Part shown: positions 43,594 through 52,832 of the stretch, one piece after another
How the letters are laid out: the number at the start of each line of letters is the position of its first letter
Position numbering within the stretch: the stretch's first letter is position 1
NCBI GenBank assembly: GCA_902570125.1
Contig: CACFXK010000002.1
Span: 105,326-169,325, forward strand
Direction: 5' to 3'
From: an uncultured Pelagibacteraceae bacterium
Lineage (GTDB): Bacteria; Pseudomonadota; Alphaproteobacteria; Pelagibacterales; Pelagibacteraceae
Length of the DNA: 64,000 nt
Made by a program: the position numbers and the translations under genes
Notes under the pieces: model-generated
Told to the model about the DNA's origin: nothing
Seen by the model: the letters and a program-made list of their open reading frames with translations, nothing else
Database searches by the model: none

Positions 43594-44035
43594 AGTAATT
43601 TTTTATGAAGTCTAAAACCTCTGCAGCATGGCCCGCTGCCTTAACGTTTCTCCATTCCTTAATGATTTTATTTTTCTCAATAATAAAAGTGCTTCTTACT
43701 GTACCCATAAATTCTCTACCCATAAATTTCTTTTTGGCCCAGGCTTTATAAGCTTTTAAGGAAGTTTTATCTTCGTCTGCTAATAGTTCAAATTTTAAGT
43801 TAAGTTTTTTACTCCATTTTTCATGACTTTCTAAACTATCTTTAGATATTCCAAAAATTGTGCATCCAAGTTTCTCAAATTTACTTAAAAGTTTATTAAA
43901 ATCATTTGTCTCAATTGTACATCCACTTGTATTATCTTTTGGATAGAAATAGATGATGATAAATTTTGATTTTACTTTACTTAATTCAACAGTTTTACCT
44001 GATGTAGATGATAATTTAAAATTTGGAGCTTTCAT
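43592..44035 (-). CDS. bcp: Peroxiredoxin Bcp/PrxQ
   Basis: Thiol peroxidase of 147 residues. The peroxidatic cysteine is Cys39 in YPKDNTSGCTIETNDF; the usual second cysteine five residues later is Asn44, so this is a member lacking the helix-2 resolving cysteine. Other motifs (FGISKDSLESHEKW, VRSTFIIEKN) fit Bcp. It would detoxify hydroperoxides with thioredoxin or glutathione. Confidence 0.92.
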   Translation of the reverse strand: MKAPNFKLSSTSGKTVELSKVKSKFIIIYFYPKDNTSGCTIETNDFNKLLSKFEKLGCTIFGISKDSLESHEKWSKKLNLKFELLADEDKTSLKAYKAWAKKKFMGREFMGTVRSTFIIEKNKIIKEWRNVKAAGHAAEVLDFIKNY

Positions 44036-44093
44036 TTAATAACCTTTGTTTAATTTATATAGTAATATTTTTAATTTAGTGTAATAAACATTT

Positions 44094-44480
44094 ATGACAA
44101 TAAAATCAGCATCAACTTTAGTCGCAGAAGCTTTAAAGGAAATTAAAACCATATCACCAGAGGAAGCTCTAGAAAAATTTAATAATGATACATGCAACCT
44201 TATCGATATCAGAGATGTAAGAGAATTAGAAAGATTAGGAAGAATAGAAAAGTCTTCTCACATACCAAGAGGAATGCTGGAATTTTGGATGGATCCAGAT
44301 AGTCAATATTTTAAAGATGGTAAAATTGATATGAATAAGGAAATGGTTCTTTTTTGTGCTGGAGGGCTAAGATCAGCATTAGCTACAAAAACTTTACAAA
44401 GTATGGGTTTTAAAAATATTTGCCATGTAGATGGTGGTTTTGGATCAATGCAAAATTCAGGTTTTAAAGTAGTAAAGTAA
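44094..44480 (+). CDS. Rhodanese-like sulfurtransferase
   Basis: Single-domain rhodanese of 128 residues. The active-site loop CAGGLRSA starts at Cys88, and LIDIRDVRELERLGRI near 36-51 is the conserved N-terminal strand-helix. A cysteine persulfide on Cys88 would carry sulfur. It is monocistronic, so its partner (thiosulfate, persulfide or tRNA thiolation) is unknown. Confidence 0.9.
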   Translation: MTIKSASTLVAEALKEIKTISPEEALEKFNNDTCNLIDIRDVRELERLGRIEKSSHIPRGMLEFWMDPDSQYFKDGKIDMNKEMVLFCAGGLRSALATKTLQSMGFKNICHVDGGFGSMQNSGFKVVK

Positions 44481-44488
44481 TTTAGCTT

Positions 44489-44962
44489 TTAATCTAACAA
44501 ATTTATTCTTTTAGCGTAGAACATTCTTATTATCCAATAAATAACTAAACCTAAGGGACCAATAAAATAAGTTATTATTATTGGAATGAAGACTATGTAT
44601 CTAGACATAAATAATTTTTGACTATCTTTCATTATCCACGCTCCACAAAATAAGTTTATTGCTAAAAAGTGTGTCCAAAACATTATCAAAAAAGCTTCAG
44701 CTTCAAAAAGATTTCTCAAGTCATACAGACCAAGGTACAACGTAAAATTATAATCAAAATCATATCCAGAAATGTAAAAATAATAACCTAGATAAACATA
44801 TACAGCTGTTAAAATAAAAAATGGGAACACAGAAGTAACCAATAATCCACAAATCTTTGACTGTGGAAAAATAATCAGAATTAACCAGAAGGGTATTACA
44901 CCTATATTTAACCATAAATAAATCATCTCAATGGTAAAAAAAGCTGCTATTTGTTCAATCAT
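44489..44962 (-). CDS. ABA4-like (DUF4281) membrane protein
   Basis: Membrane protein of 157 residues with four or five helices. The segment FWTHFLAINLFCGAWIMKDSQ near 95-115 matches the pattern of the ABA4-like family, named after a plant protein needed for neoxanthin formation. The bacterial function is not known; a role with carotenoids or membrane lipids is conceivable in a rhodopsin-bearing marine cell, but this is speculation. Confidence 0.65.
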   Translation of the reverse strand: MIEQIAAFFTIEMIYLWLNIGVIPFWLILIIFPQSKICGLLVTSVFPFFILTAVYVYLGYYFYISGYDFDYNFTLYLGLYDLRNLFEAEAFLIMFWTHFLAINLFCGAWIMKDSQKLFMSRYIVFIPIIITYFIGPLGLVIYWIIRMFYAKRINLLD

Positions 44963-44991
44963 ATTATTTTTATATTATATTAAATAAACTA

Positions 44992-45555
44992 ATGATTCCC
45001 ATAAAAAATAAAAAAAAGACTTTAGAAGTAACCGTTGATGAGATGACGAATTTTGCACTTAATTATGTAGAAAAATTTGCGCCATCTAAACAACAATTAA
45101 GAACTTATTTATTAAAAAAATATCTAACATCAAGGACCCCTAATATAAAAAAAAACGATGTTTCTAATCTTATAGATATTGTTCTTGAGGATTTAGAAAA
45201 ATCAAAGTTTATAAACGATAAGTTTTATTCAGAGTCTAAAGCAAAAAGTTTAATACAAAGAGGATCATCTATAAACAAAATAAGAAATTACTTAATGAAT
45301 AAAGGTGTAGGTGAAAAATATATTAAAAATACAATTGATCAAATAAAAGATAAGAATGAAGATCAGGATTTTTTTTCAGCCATAAAAATCTGTAAAAAGA
45401 AAAGAATTGGACCATCAAGACAAGAGGACAATCGACCTTTGTTTTACAAAAAAGATATAGGAGTATTAGCTCGTTCAGGTTTCGATTTTGAAGTTTCAAG
45501 AAGAGTTATGGATCTTGAAAAAGATGAATATTTAAAAATAATTAATCTTCTTTAG
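44992..45555 (+). CDS. recX: Regulatory protein RecX
   Basis: Protein of 187 residues made of three-helix RecX repeats. Typical stretches are ALNYVEKFAPSKQQLRTYL (18-36), KFINDKFYSESKAKSLIQRG (about 70-90) and FKKRIG-like KICKKKRIGPSR near 130. It modulates RecA filaments. No recA is adjacent. Its last 14 bases overlap the end of the 48-residue gene on the other strand. Confidence 0.82.
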   Translation: MIPIKNKKKTLEVTVDEMTNFALNYVEKFAPSKQQLRTYLLKKYLTSRTPNIKKNDVSNLIDIVLEDLEKSKFINDKFYSESKAKSLIQRGSSINKIRNYLMNKGVGEKYIKNTIDQIKDKNEDQDFFSAIKICKKKRIGPSRQEDNRPLFYKKDIGVLARSGFDFEVSRRVMDLEKDEYLKIINLL

Positions 45556-45688
45556 TTTTTTTATTTTTTTCTTCTAAATAGTATTGAATTTTATTTCTTA
45601 TATAATTTTTAACCATCACAAATACAATTAAACCAAATATAGATACAGATACAACTATAATTAAAATTATTCTTAATTGTTCACTCAT
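45542..45688 (-). CDS. Small single-helix membrane protein (48 residues)
   Basis: A short gene starting with ATG at 45688 that overlaps the cysQ stop by one base (TAATG), a coupling arrangement that argues it is real. The protein begins MSEQLR, has one hydrophobic helix (about 7-26) and ends in a charged Lys/Glu-rich tail. It is the third gene in a DUF3553-cysQ-small protein operon. Function unknown. Confidence 0.65.
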   Translation of the reverse strand: MSEQLRIILIIVVSVSIFGLIVFVMVKNYIRNKIQYYLEEKNKKTKED

Positions 45689-46461
45689 TATAAATTTTTA
45701 CTTCTCTTTAAAATTATACTTGGATTTTTAAAATCTTTTTTACCATACGTAATTTCATTGCCATTAAAATCTGTTACTATTCCACCTGCGTTTTCAAGTA
45801 TAGCGTGCCCTGCAGCTATATCCCATTCACAAGCCCTTGGCTCAGCAACATATCCATCAAATTCTCCTGTAGCTATTACACAAAATTTAAGGGAGCTTTT
45901 CATTCGAACGTGTTCTGTTACTCCTAAATCTTTATGTATTTTTTCAATTTCAGGTTTAAGATTATTTGAATATGAAACTACTTTTATTGAACCTTTAGGA
46001 GTAATTTTCTTGCAGTCTAACTTTATAGTTTTGTTTAAAGTAAATTCATATGATTGATCTTTTCCAAAACTATAAAACATCCTTTTTTTTGCAGGCACAT
46101 TAATTAAACCGGCAATAGCTTTTCCATTTAATATTAATCCAGCATTAATAGTGAATTCCTCACCATCATTTATATAGTCGTATGTTCCGTCAATTGGATC
46201 AACTAGCCAGAAGTTGTTTAAATTATTTTTAGATTTATTGTGTGAAGTTTCCTCAGAAACAATTGGTATATCTGGCGTCAACTCTAACAATTTTTTTGTG
46301 ATAATTTTATTTACCTCAAGATCACCATTGCTAACAGGAGTATTGTCAGATTTAATCTCTTTATTTAAACCTTTCTCTCTTAGTTTAATAGACAATTCAC
46401 CAGCGATTAGAAAAGTGTCAATTAAATCTTCGACAACACTCCTTATTTTACCTTCATCCAT
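45688..46461 (-). CDS. cysQ: 3'(2'),5'-bisphosphate nucleotidase CysQ
   Basis: Lithium-sensitive magnesium phosphatase of 257 residues. Metal ligands Glu70/Glu71 (VSEE), Asp88 and Asp91 in DPIDGT, and the late motif WDIAAGHAI are present. It removes PAP/PAPS by-products of sulfate activation, or acts on inositol phosphates. I chose the ATG at 46461, which overlaps the DUF3553 stop by eight bases; a TTG three codons upstream is open. A sulfur-metabolism role fits the rest of the window. Confidence 0.9.
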   Translation of the reverse strand: MDEGKIRSVVEDLIDTFLIAGELSIKLREKGLNKEIKSDNTPVSNGDLEVNKIITKKLLELTPDIPIVSEETSHNKSKNNLNNFWLVDPIDGTYDYINDGEEFTINAGLILNGKAIAGLINVPAKKRMFYSFGKDQSYEFTLNKTIKLDCKKITPKGSIKVVSYSNNLKPEIEKIHKDLGVTEHVRMKSSLKFCVIATGEFDGYVAEPRACEWDIAAGHAILENAGGIVTDFNGNEITYGKKDFKNPSIILKRSKNL

Positions 46462-46630
46462 TATTATCAATTCTCTCGAGTTCTATATTATTTGCATTTA
46501 TTACTTTTTTTCCAACATTTTGGAAATTAACAGTTACTTTGTCATTGATAATTGACTGAACTTGACCAATACCCCAACTTTTATTAGCTGGATTAATAAC
46601 TTTGTCACCTGGTTCAAAATCTAAAATCAT
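46454..46630 (-). CDS. DUF3553 family protein (58 residues)
   Basis: Short protein beginning [11 protein letters not shown]. The stretch [19 protein letters not shown] and the following NVGKKVIN match the DUF3553 pattern, a small SH3-like/CarD-type beta fold. It overlaps the cysQ start by eight bases and is the first gene of that operon. It diverges from mnmA 41 bases away. Function of the family is unknown; nucleic-acid or RNA polymerase binding is only suggested by the fold. Confidence 0.8.
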   Translation of the reverse strand: MILDFEPGDKVINPANKSWGIGQVQSIINDKVTVNFQNVGKKVINANNIELERIDNNG

Positions 46631-46671
46631 TTAATTTAACTTATAATGGAAATAAGTATAAATACCATCAA

Positions 46672-47790
46672 ATGAATTTAGAAACTAACTCATTAGGATT
46701 TAATAAAAAACCATCAGAAACTACAGTAGTGGTGGCTATGTCTGGAGGCGTAGACTCGTCAACAGTTGCTGGGATGATGAAGCAAGAAGGTTATAAAGTA
46801 ATTGGGATTACTTTAAAACTTTATAATGATGGCAAAGAAGTTGCTGCTTCAAAACAATGCTGTTCTGGTCAAGATATAATGGATGCAAAAAGGGTTGCAC
46901 ATAAATTAGATATTGAACATAAGATTTTATATTACCAAGATAAGTTTAAACAAGGTGTTATAGATAACTTTGTAGATAGTTATTTAAAGGGTGAAACACC
47001 AATACCATGTGTACAATGTAATCAGACAGTTAAGTTCAAAGATTTATTTGAATTTTCTAAAGATTTAAATGCAGATGCTTTAATCACAGGTCATTATGTA
47101 AAAAGTTTAACTAAAGATAACTCAACGAATATGTACAGAGCAATTGACGAAAATAGAGATCAAAGTTATTTTTTATTTAATACTACAAGAGAGCAATTAA
47201 ATTATATAAGATTTCCACTAGGTGGACTTCTTAAAGATAAAACAAGAGAAATTGCAAAAAATCTGAATTTAAATGTTGCTGATAAACCAGATAGTCAAGA
47301 TATATGCTTTGTGCCCAACGGAGATTATGCTTCTGTAATAAAAAAATTCAAACCAGAATCATACAGAAAAGGAAATATTAAAAATTTAGATGGAAAAGTT
47401 GTTGGAGTACATGATGGCATAGTCAATTTTACTATTGGCCAAAGAAAAGGAATTAAAGTTTCAAATGAGGAGCCATTTTATGTAATTAAAATTGATGCTG
47501 AAAAAAATGAAATATATATTGGTCCAAAAGAAGAGCTGGCAAGAAGTAATATAAATTTAAAAAACGTAAATTTACTAACAAATATAAATGAATTAGATAA
47601 AAATATATTGGTCAAAGTAAGATCTACTGGCAAACTTTTAGATGCAAAAGTAGATATAAAAGATAATGAAAATGTTAAAGTAAATCTTCTAAAACCAGAA
47701 TACGGAATATCTCCTGGCCAAGCTTGTGTATTTTACAAAAAAGACCAATTTGGTCACAAAGTTCTAGGTGGTGGTTGGATTAAAGATTAA
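46672..47790 (+). CDS. mnmA: tRNA-specific 2-thiouridylase MnmA
   Basis: ATP-dependent tRNA modification enzyme of 372 residues that makes 2-thiouridine at wobble position 34. The PP-loop SGGVDSS is at 24-30; the catalytic cysteines are Cys116 ([10 protein letters not shown]) and Cys212 ([13 protein letters not shown]). The C-terminal domain (FTIGQRKGI onward) is complete. It converges with the tiny basic gene downstream. Confidence 0.95.
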   Translation: MNLETNSLGFNKKPSETTVVVAMSGGVDSSTVAGMMKQEGYKVIGITLKLYNDGKEVAASKQCCSGQDIMDAKRVAHKLDIEHKILYYQDKFKQGVIDNFVDSYLKGETPIPCVQCNQTVKFKDLFEFSKDLNADALITGHYVKSLTKDNSTNMYRAIDENRDQSYFLFNTTREQLNYIRFPLGGLLKDKTREIAKNLNLNVADKPDSQDICFVPNGDYASVIKKFKPESYRKGNIKNLDGKVVGVHDGIVNFTIGQRKGIKVSNEEPFYVIKIDAEKNEIYIGPKEELARSNINLKNVNLLTNINELDKNILVKVRSTGKLLDAKVDIKDNENVKVNLLKPEYGISPGQACVFYKKDQFGHKVLGGGWIKD

Positions 47791-47795
47791 ATTTT

Positions 47796-47879
47796 CTATT
47801 TCTTTTTATTTTTTTTTCTTGCTCTTCTCTTTTTAGAGCCCATTTTTCTACGGCCTCTATGTTTTTTTGGATATCCCAT
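47796..47879 (-). CDS. Tiny highly basic protein (27 residues)
   Basis: A 27-codon frame starting with ATG at 47879. The Shine-Dalgarno AAGGAG lies three bases ahead of the start, a strong signal in this SD-poor window. The product begins MGYPKKHRGRRKMGS and ends in Lys/Arg-rich KKRRARKKNKKK; 18 of 27 residues are Lys, Arg or His. It resembles very small ribosome-associated proteins such as bTHX, SRA or the AURKAIP1/COX24 group in size and charge, but I cannot name it. Confidence 0.6.
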   Translation of the reverse strand: MGYPKKHRGRRKMGSKKRRARKKNKKK

Positions 47880-47954
47880 AATCTCCTTAGTTTTACTATT
47901 TTATTGACTTATTTGGTGGATATAGCATTGTCCTAAGTACATATCAAATTTTTT

Positions 47955-49130
47955 ATGGATTATTCCTTTAAAACTTTTTTAAAGCATACGGCTAAAGATT
48001 TTCACAACCATTCTGTCAATCCACCAGTAGTAAGGGCATCCACAATTATTTTTAAATCAATGCAAGATTTAAGAAAAATGCAGAGAATGGCTTTAAAAAA
48101 ACCATTAGGTGGACATTATGATTACGGTAGAAAAGGCACATCAACTACTTTCATATTACAAAAAATTCTTACCAAACTGGAGAAATCATACAATGTATTT
48201 TTAACTCCAACTGGATTTGGATCGGTATTTCTATCAATATTTAGTGTAACAAGACCAGGAGATGAGATAATAGTTTCAGATCCACTTTACAATCCAACTA
48301 GAAATTTAAGTGAAAATTATCTTAAAGAATTTGGAATTAAAACAAAATTTTATAACCCTCATGATTTAAGGTCTCTAGAAAAAAGCATAACAAGTAAAAC
48401 TAAACTAATTTACGTTGAGTGCCCTGGAAGTAATACTTTTGAATTTCAAGATCTAAAAAAAGTTATTTCTATTGCAAAAAAAAATAAAATATTTACTGCA
48501 ATAGATAATACCTGGGCAACACCATATTTTTTTAAACCCATTAAATTGGGTTTTGATATGTCAATAGTATCAGCAACAAAATATTATTCAGGACATTCGG
48601 ATGTGATGGGTGGAAGTTTAGCTGTTAACAAAAAAGTATATAAATACGTCAAAAAAGCAGACGATGTTTTGGGTTTAAGATTAGGTCCTGATGATGCTTA
48701 TTTAATAACAAGAGGCTTAAGAACTTTGGATATAAGATTAGATAAACATGAGTCTAATGCTAAAGAAGTCTGTAAGTTTCTTTCCAAAAGTAAAAAAGTA
48801 AAACTTTTGTATCCTTATAAAAAAAATTCTTTCAATTTTAGAATGTGGAAAAAATATTACTCTGGCTCATCAGGTCTTATGGGATTAATTATAAGATCTA
48901 AAAGCAGAAAATCTGTTTTGAAATTTGTAAATTCGTTAAAATTATTTGGTCATGGTTATAGTTGGGGTGGGTTTGAAAGTTTAGCATTGCTGCAAAGTGA
49001 TATTGAGATGGGTGATAGAAAATTCCTAAATTTATATAAAAATGAACACTTGGTAAGATTACATATAGGACTAGAAGACCCAAAAGATTTAATTGCAGAT
49101 ATTAGAAAAAGCCTTATGCTCGTTAAATGA
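47955..49130 (+). CDS. Cystathionine beta-lyase-type PLP enzyme
   Basis: Cys/Met-metabolism PLP enzyme of 391 residues. The PLP lysine is Lys209 in SATKYYSGHSD, Asp184 in IDNTWATP contacts the cofactor, and YDYGRKGTSTT at 55-65 is the usual N-terminal motif. The end of the protein, HGYSWGGFESLAL, fits MetC-type lyases. It would release homocysteine, pyruvate and ammonia from cystathionine; gamma-synthase or other lyase activity is possible. The MFS gene overlaps its stop by four bases. Confidence 0.85.
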   Translation: MDYSFKTFLKHTAKDFHNHSVNPPVVRASTIIFKSMQDLRKMQRMALKKPLGGHYDYGRKGTSTTFILQKILTKLEKSYNVFLTPTGFGSVFLSIFSVTRPGDEIIVSDPLYNPTRNLSENYLKEFGIKTKFYNPHDLRSLEKSITSKTKLIYVECPGSNTFEFQDLKKVISIAKKNKIFTAIDNTWATPYFFKPIKLGFDMSIVSATKYYSGHSDVMGGSLAVNKKVYKYVKKADDVLGLRLGPDDAYLITRGLRTLDIRLDKHESNAKEVCKFLSKSKKVKLLYPYKKNSFNFRMWKKYYSGSSGLMGLIIRSKSRKSVLKFVNSLKLFGHGYSWGGFESLALLQSDIEMGDRKFLNLYKNEHLVRLHIGLEDPKDLIADIRKSLMLVK

Positions 49131-50350
49131 GTAAAGAAAAATTTTTCACTAGTAAAAAAGCACTGGTTACCCTTATTGCAGCTTCATTAACAGTTATTTT
49201 TGCAATGGGTATTAGGCAAACATTTGGCTTATTTTTTTTTGATTTTAATACAGATCTGAATATTTCTATTTCACATTTTGGTTTTGTAATAGGTTTACAA
49301 CTTTTAATGTGGGGAATCTTCAGTCCAGTTTTTGGTTTCATAACTGATAAATATGGAGGTGCAACAGCTATATTTGTGGGTTTTTTATTTTTTTTATCAG
49401 GACTATTACTTTTCTACTCAGGACTTAATACTGGACACTACTTTACTCTAACGATTGGAATATTGATTGGTATAGGATTAGGTGGTACTGCTATAAGTAT
49501 TCCAGTATCAGTTGTTGCCAAACATTTTCCTGCTTCTAATAGGACAATAGCAACAGGTATTGTTACATGTGCAGGATCATTTGGTTTTTTTGTTTCACCT
49601 TTATTGGTTAGATACTCATTAATTGAAATGGGGTGGGAAATTACAATTTTATATTTTTGTTTTCTATTAGGAATTGGATTAATTGTTGCTCTATTTGTAA
49701 ATACACCAAAAATTCCAGTTGGAAGTAGTAATTTTGATAACAATCAAACAGCATCAGAAGCTTTAAGAGAGGCTTTTGGAAATAAAAGTTTCATATTTTT
49801 AACTCTGGGTTTTTTTGTTTGTGGTTGGCATATTGCTTTAGTGGCTACGCATATCCCAACTTATATGATGGATAGAGGATTACCCGATTGGACAGCAGCA
49901 ATGATATTAGCTCTAGTTGGTGTTTTTAATATGATTGGTACGATTGGTGCAGGTTATTTAGCAACTAGATTTAGCAAAAAGAAAGTTTTAAGTGCAATTT
50001 ATTTTTTAAGAGGTGTATCATTAATTTATTTTATATTTTTACCTCCAAGCGTATTTAATTGTATAGTATTTGGAGTAACATTTGGGCTTCTGTGGCTTTC
50101 AACTGTACCCCCAACTAATGGAATAGTGGGACATATATTTGGAACAAAACATCTAGGTCTTTTATATGGTATTGTATTTGTCAGTCATCAGGTAGGATCC
50201 TTTCTTGGAGCATATCTAGGTGGAGTTTTTTATGAAATGCATGGTAACTTTGATTATGCTTGGTACGCATCTATCGCACTTTCTATTTTTGCTGGTGTGA
50301 TACACTTACCTATAAAAGAGAAAACAATTGAACGAGTTCAGGCAGCATAA
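49127..50350 (+). CDS. MFS transporter (monocarboxylate/oxalate-antiporter-like)
   Basis: Membrane protein of 407 residues with 12 helices. The segments FAMGIRQTFGLFF (25-37) and GIGLGGTAISIPVSVVAKHFPASNR are typical of the oxalate:formate antiporter/MCT-like MFS group (also called YbfB-like). It overlaps the cystathionine lyase gene by four bases, and pabB overlaps its end, so it may be co-transcribed with both. Substrate unknown. Confidence 0.82.
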   Translation: MSKEKFFTSKKALVTLIAASLTVIFAMGIRQTFGLFFFDFNTDLNISISHFGFVIGLQLLMWGIFSPVFGFITDKYGGATAIFVGFLFFLSGLLLFYSGLNTGHYFTLTIGILIGIGLGGTAISIPVSVVAKHFPASNRTIATGIVTCAGSFGFFVSPLLVRYSLIEMGWEITILYFCFLLGIGLIVALFVNTPKIPVGSSNFDNNQTASEALREAFGNKSFIFLTLGFFVCGWHIALVATHIPTYMMDRGLPDWTAAMILALVGVFNMIGTIGAGYLATRFSKKKVLSAIYFLRGVSLIYFIFLPPSVFNCIVFGVTFGLLWLSTVPPTNGIVGHIFGTKHLGLLYGIVFVSHQVGSFLGAYLGGVFYEMHGNFDYAWYASIALSIFAGVIHLPIKEKTIERVQAA

Positions 50351-51542
50351 ACTTAAGTTTAATAAATATTTAGAAAAACTTTATCAGTCAAATAAGCCTC
50401 TTATTATTTATAAAGTTGACGGGGGTTATAATATTTATACTGATTTTTCAAAAAAGATAACGCTTAACAAAAATAATATTGCAAAATTTTTACATAGCTT
50501 TTCTTCGAAAAAATATAGAAAAGAAACCGACTTATATGTGGGATTTTTTGGTTATGAGATTTTATGTAGTCTTTTAAATTTATCTATAAAAAACCAAAAA
50601 AATTTAAAATTTCACAAGGGTATTTTTTATAAACCTGAAACTTTAATTAAAATAAGAAAAAAAATTACTATTCATTCAAATATAAAAAGAGCTCAATTCA
50701 ATGAAGTCTTTCAAAAAACAAAAATTCTAAGCCCTTTTAAGCTCAATTTAGATTTTAGCAAATATCAAAAAATATTTGATACATTTTCAAGAAAAATTAG
50801 AGAGGGTGAAACGTACCAAATTAAAATATGCACAAAGTACAAAAATAAATCTACAATTAATTCGGTAAATTTCTTTTGGAAACTAATGAAGATTAACTCT
50901 TCGCCTGAATCATTCATGATTAGAGATAAAGATTATTCAATAGTTAGCTGTTCTCCTGAGACTTTAATCAATCGAGTTGGTAATTTTATAAATACCAAAC
51001 CTATTGCTGGTACCTTAAAAAAAAATAAATATACAACAAAATCTAAAGCTCTCAAATTCTTTAGAAATAACATCAAAGAAACTAAAGAACATAATATGAT
51101 TGTTGATCTTGAGAGAAATGATTTATCTAGAATATGCAAACCAGGTACAGTAAAAATCAAAAAACAAAAATATGTAGAGGAATATAAGCACCTATATCAT
51201 TACGTCACTAGCATTATTGGAAAATTAAATCAAAAAACATCTGTTTTAGAAATAATTAAGTCAATGATGCCAGGTGGATCTGTAATTGGTTGTCCTAAAA
51301 TAAGAACATTGGAATTACTTAATTCACAAGAAAAGGAAGATAGAAATATTTTTACTGGGAGTTTTGGGTATATAAAATTTAATGAAGATATGAGGTTTAA
51401 TTTAATTATTAGATCAATTTTAAATTTTAAAAATAGATCAGAAATATCTGCAGCATCTGGAGTTGTGTTGGATAGTAATCCAAAGAAAGAATTCAATGAA
51501 AACTTTATCAAGGCAAAATCACTTTTGGAATTATTTAAATGA
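50328..51542 (+). CDS. pabB: Aminodeoxychorismate synthase component I
   Basis: Chorismate-using enzyme of 404 residues in folate synthesis. The chorismate-binding core is in the second half: GETYQIKICTKYK (about 158-170), PIAGT (225-229) and GGSVIGCPKIRTLEL (about 316-330). The gene has no ATG at the expected place; a TTG at 50328 gives a 23-base overlap with the MFS gene and is the best available start. Component II (pabA) and the lyase (pabC) follow, completing p-aminobenzoate synthesis. Confidence 0.88.
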   Translation: MNEFRQHKLKFNKYLEKLYQSNKPLIIYKVDGGYNIYTDFSKKITLNKNNIAKFLHSFSSKKYRKETDLYVGFFGYEILCSLLNLSIKNQKNLKFHKGIFYKPETLIKIRKKITIHSNIKRAQFNEVFQKTKILSPFKLNLDFSKYQKIFDTFSRKIREGETYQIKICTKYKNKSTINSVNFFWKLMKINSSPESFMIRDKDYSIVSCSPETLINRVGNFINTKPIAGTLKKNKYTTKSKALKFFRNNIKETKEHNMIVDLERNDLSRICKPGTVKIKKQKYVEEYKHLYHYVTSIIGKLNQKTSVLEIIKSMMPGGSVIGCPKIRTLELLNSQEKEDRNIFTGSFGYIKFNEDMRFNLIIRSILNFKNRSEISAASGVVLDSNPKKEFNENFIKAKSLLELFK

Positions 51543-52096
51543 TTTATATTATTGATCATCAAGATTCATTTACTTGGAATGTAGTTCATCAATTTTCTGA
51601 ATTTGACGAAGTTTATTGCTCAAATTACTTTGATATAAATAAAAAATTATTGGATAAATCTAAAACAATAGTATTCTCTCCTGGACCAGGATCACCCAAG
51701 GATTACCCAACATCTATAAAGATTTATAATAAATACAAAGGAACAAAAAAAATTATTGGTATTTGTCTTGGTTATCAATTGATCCTACACAGTGAAAATG
51801 GAAAAATTATTCAACAAAAAAATATTTATCATGGTTTTCAATCGACTGTAAAAATTGCAAGTAATCATTCTATTTTTAAAAAAAATTCAATTTTTACAGT
51901 TGGCAGGTATCACTCACTTAAGTTAAAAGAACCTTTTAAGGCAGAAAACTTTAATATCACAATGAGATGTACTAAATCTGATATAGCAATGGGTTTCGAA
52001 AATACTCAAGATGATGTATATGGATTTCAGTTTCATCCAGAATCTTTTTTGACAAATAATGGTAAATTACTTATTAAAAAAATCTTATCAGCGTAA
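51539..52096 (+). CDS. pabA: Aminodeoxychorismate synthase component II (glutamine amidotransferase)
   Basis: Class I glutaminase of 185 residues. The nucleophile is Cys76 in GICLGYQ (Tyr replaces the usual His after Gly), and the catalytic His-Glu pair is in FQFHPESF near the end. The motif SPGPGSP at 47-53 forms the oxyanion region. It overlaps pabB by four bases and pabC by 38 bases. It could also serve anthranilate synthase, a known dual use. Confidence 0.9.
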   Translation: MIYIIDHQDSFTWNVVHQFSEFDEVYCSNYFDINKKLLDKSKTIVFSPGPGSPKDYPTSIKIYNKYKGTKKIIGICLGYQLILHSENGKIIQQKNIYHGFQSTVKIASNHSIFKKNSIFTVGRYHSLKLKEPFKAENFNITMRCTKSDIAMGFENTQDDVYGFQFHPESFLTNNGKLLIKKILSA

Positions 52097-52829
52097 AAAC
52101 TTTAAAGAAATTGAGTTTGATGATCTATGGAACAAGGATGGAGTTTTTACAACAATGTGGATCTATAATAAGCCACCTAAAATTCTTTTTTTTAAAACAC
52201 ACATTGATAATTTAATAAAATCTTTAAAGGCCTATAAGATATATGATAAAGGAATAAAAAGTAAAATATTAAAATTAATAAATGAAAATATAGATAAAAC
52301 AAAATCTTACAATCATTTACTTAGAGTTGCTTTAAATAAAAATACTATTTCAATATCTCTTAGAGACAGAGTCAAACTTAACAATAAATTTGGCATTAAA
52401 TTAGTAAACTATGAAAGAGTGAAACCTGAATATAAAAACTTAAAATACAAAAAAATACTAGAATATTTATCTAAAATGAATACATCTAAAGAAGACATTG
52501 CTTTATGCGTAAAAGATAAAATATTTGAAACTGGAACTTCAAATTTATTATTTGTAAAAAAGAACAAAATTTATTCACCTAAAAACAAATATTATAGAGG
52601 AACTAATTTTAAATTTTATGAAAAAAAATTTAATATAATTAAAAAAGATATTTATCTTAAAGAATTAAATCAATTTGATGAAATTCTATTAGTTGGTTCT
52701 GGCAAAGGTGTTGTTTCTACAAGTTATATTGTAGATAGCAATTGGAAGAGAAGAAAAAGCAAAATATTTTATTCAATGTACAAGACTTTTGAAAAAGAGT
52801 TTAAAAAAGAAAAATATATTTATAATTAA
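52059..52829 (+). CDS. pabC: Aminodeoxychorismate lyase
   Basis: Class IV PLP enzyme of 256 residues. The C-terminal half has the family pattern FETGTSNLLFVKKNKIYSP (about 150-168) and ends with LLVGSGKGVVSTSYI. The N-terminal IEFDDLWNKDGVFTTMWI matches the start of the fold, although the real start is uncertain: ATG 52059 overlaps pabA by 38 bases and no later start codon precedes the conserved region. It converts aminodeoxychorismate to p-aminobenzoate and pyruvate. Confidence 0.82.
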   Translation: MVNYLLKKSYQRKNFKEIEFDDLWNKDGVFTTMWIYNKPPKILFFKTHIDNLIKSLKAYKIYDKGIKSKILKLINENIDKTKSYNHLLRVALNKNTISISLRDRVKLNNKFGIKLVNYERVKPEYKNLKYKKILEYLSKMNTSKEDIALCVKDKIFETGTSNLLFVKKNKIYSPKNKYYRGTNFKFYEKKFNIIKKDIYLKELNQFDEILLVGSGKGVVSTSYIVDSNWKRRKSKIFYSMYKTFEKEFKKEKYIYN

Positions 52830-52832
52830 AAA

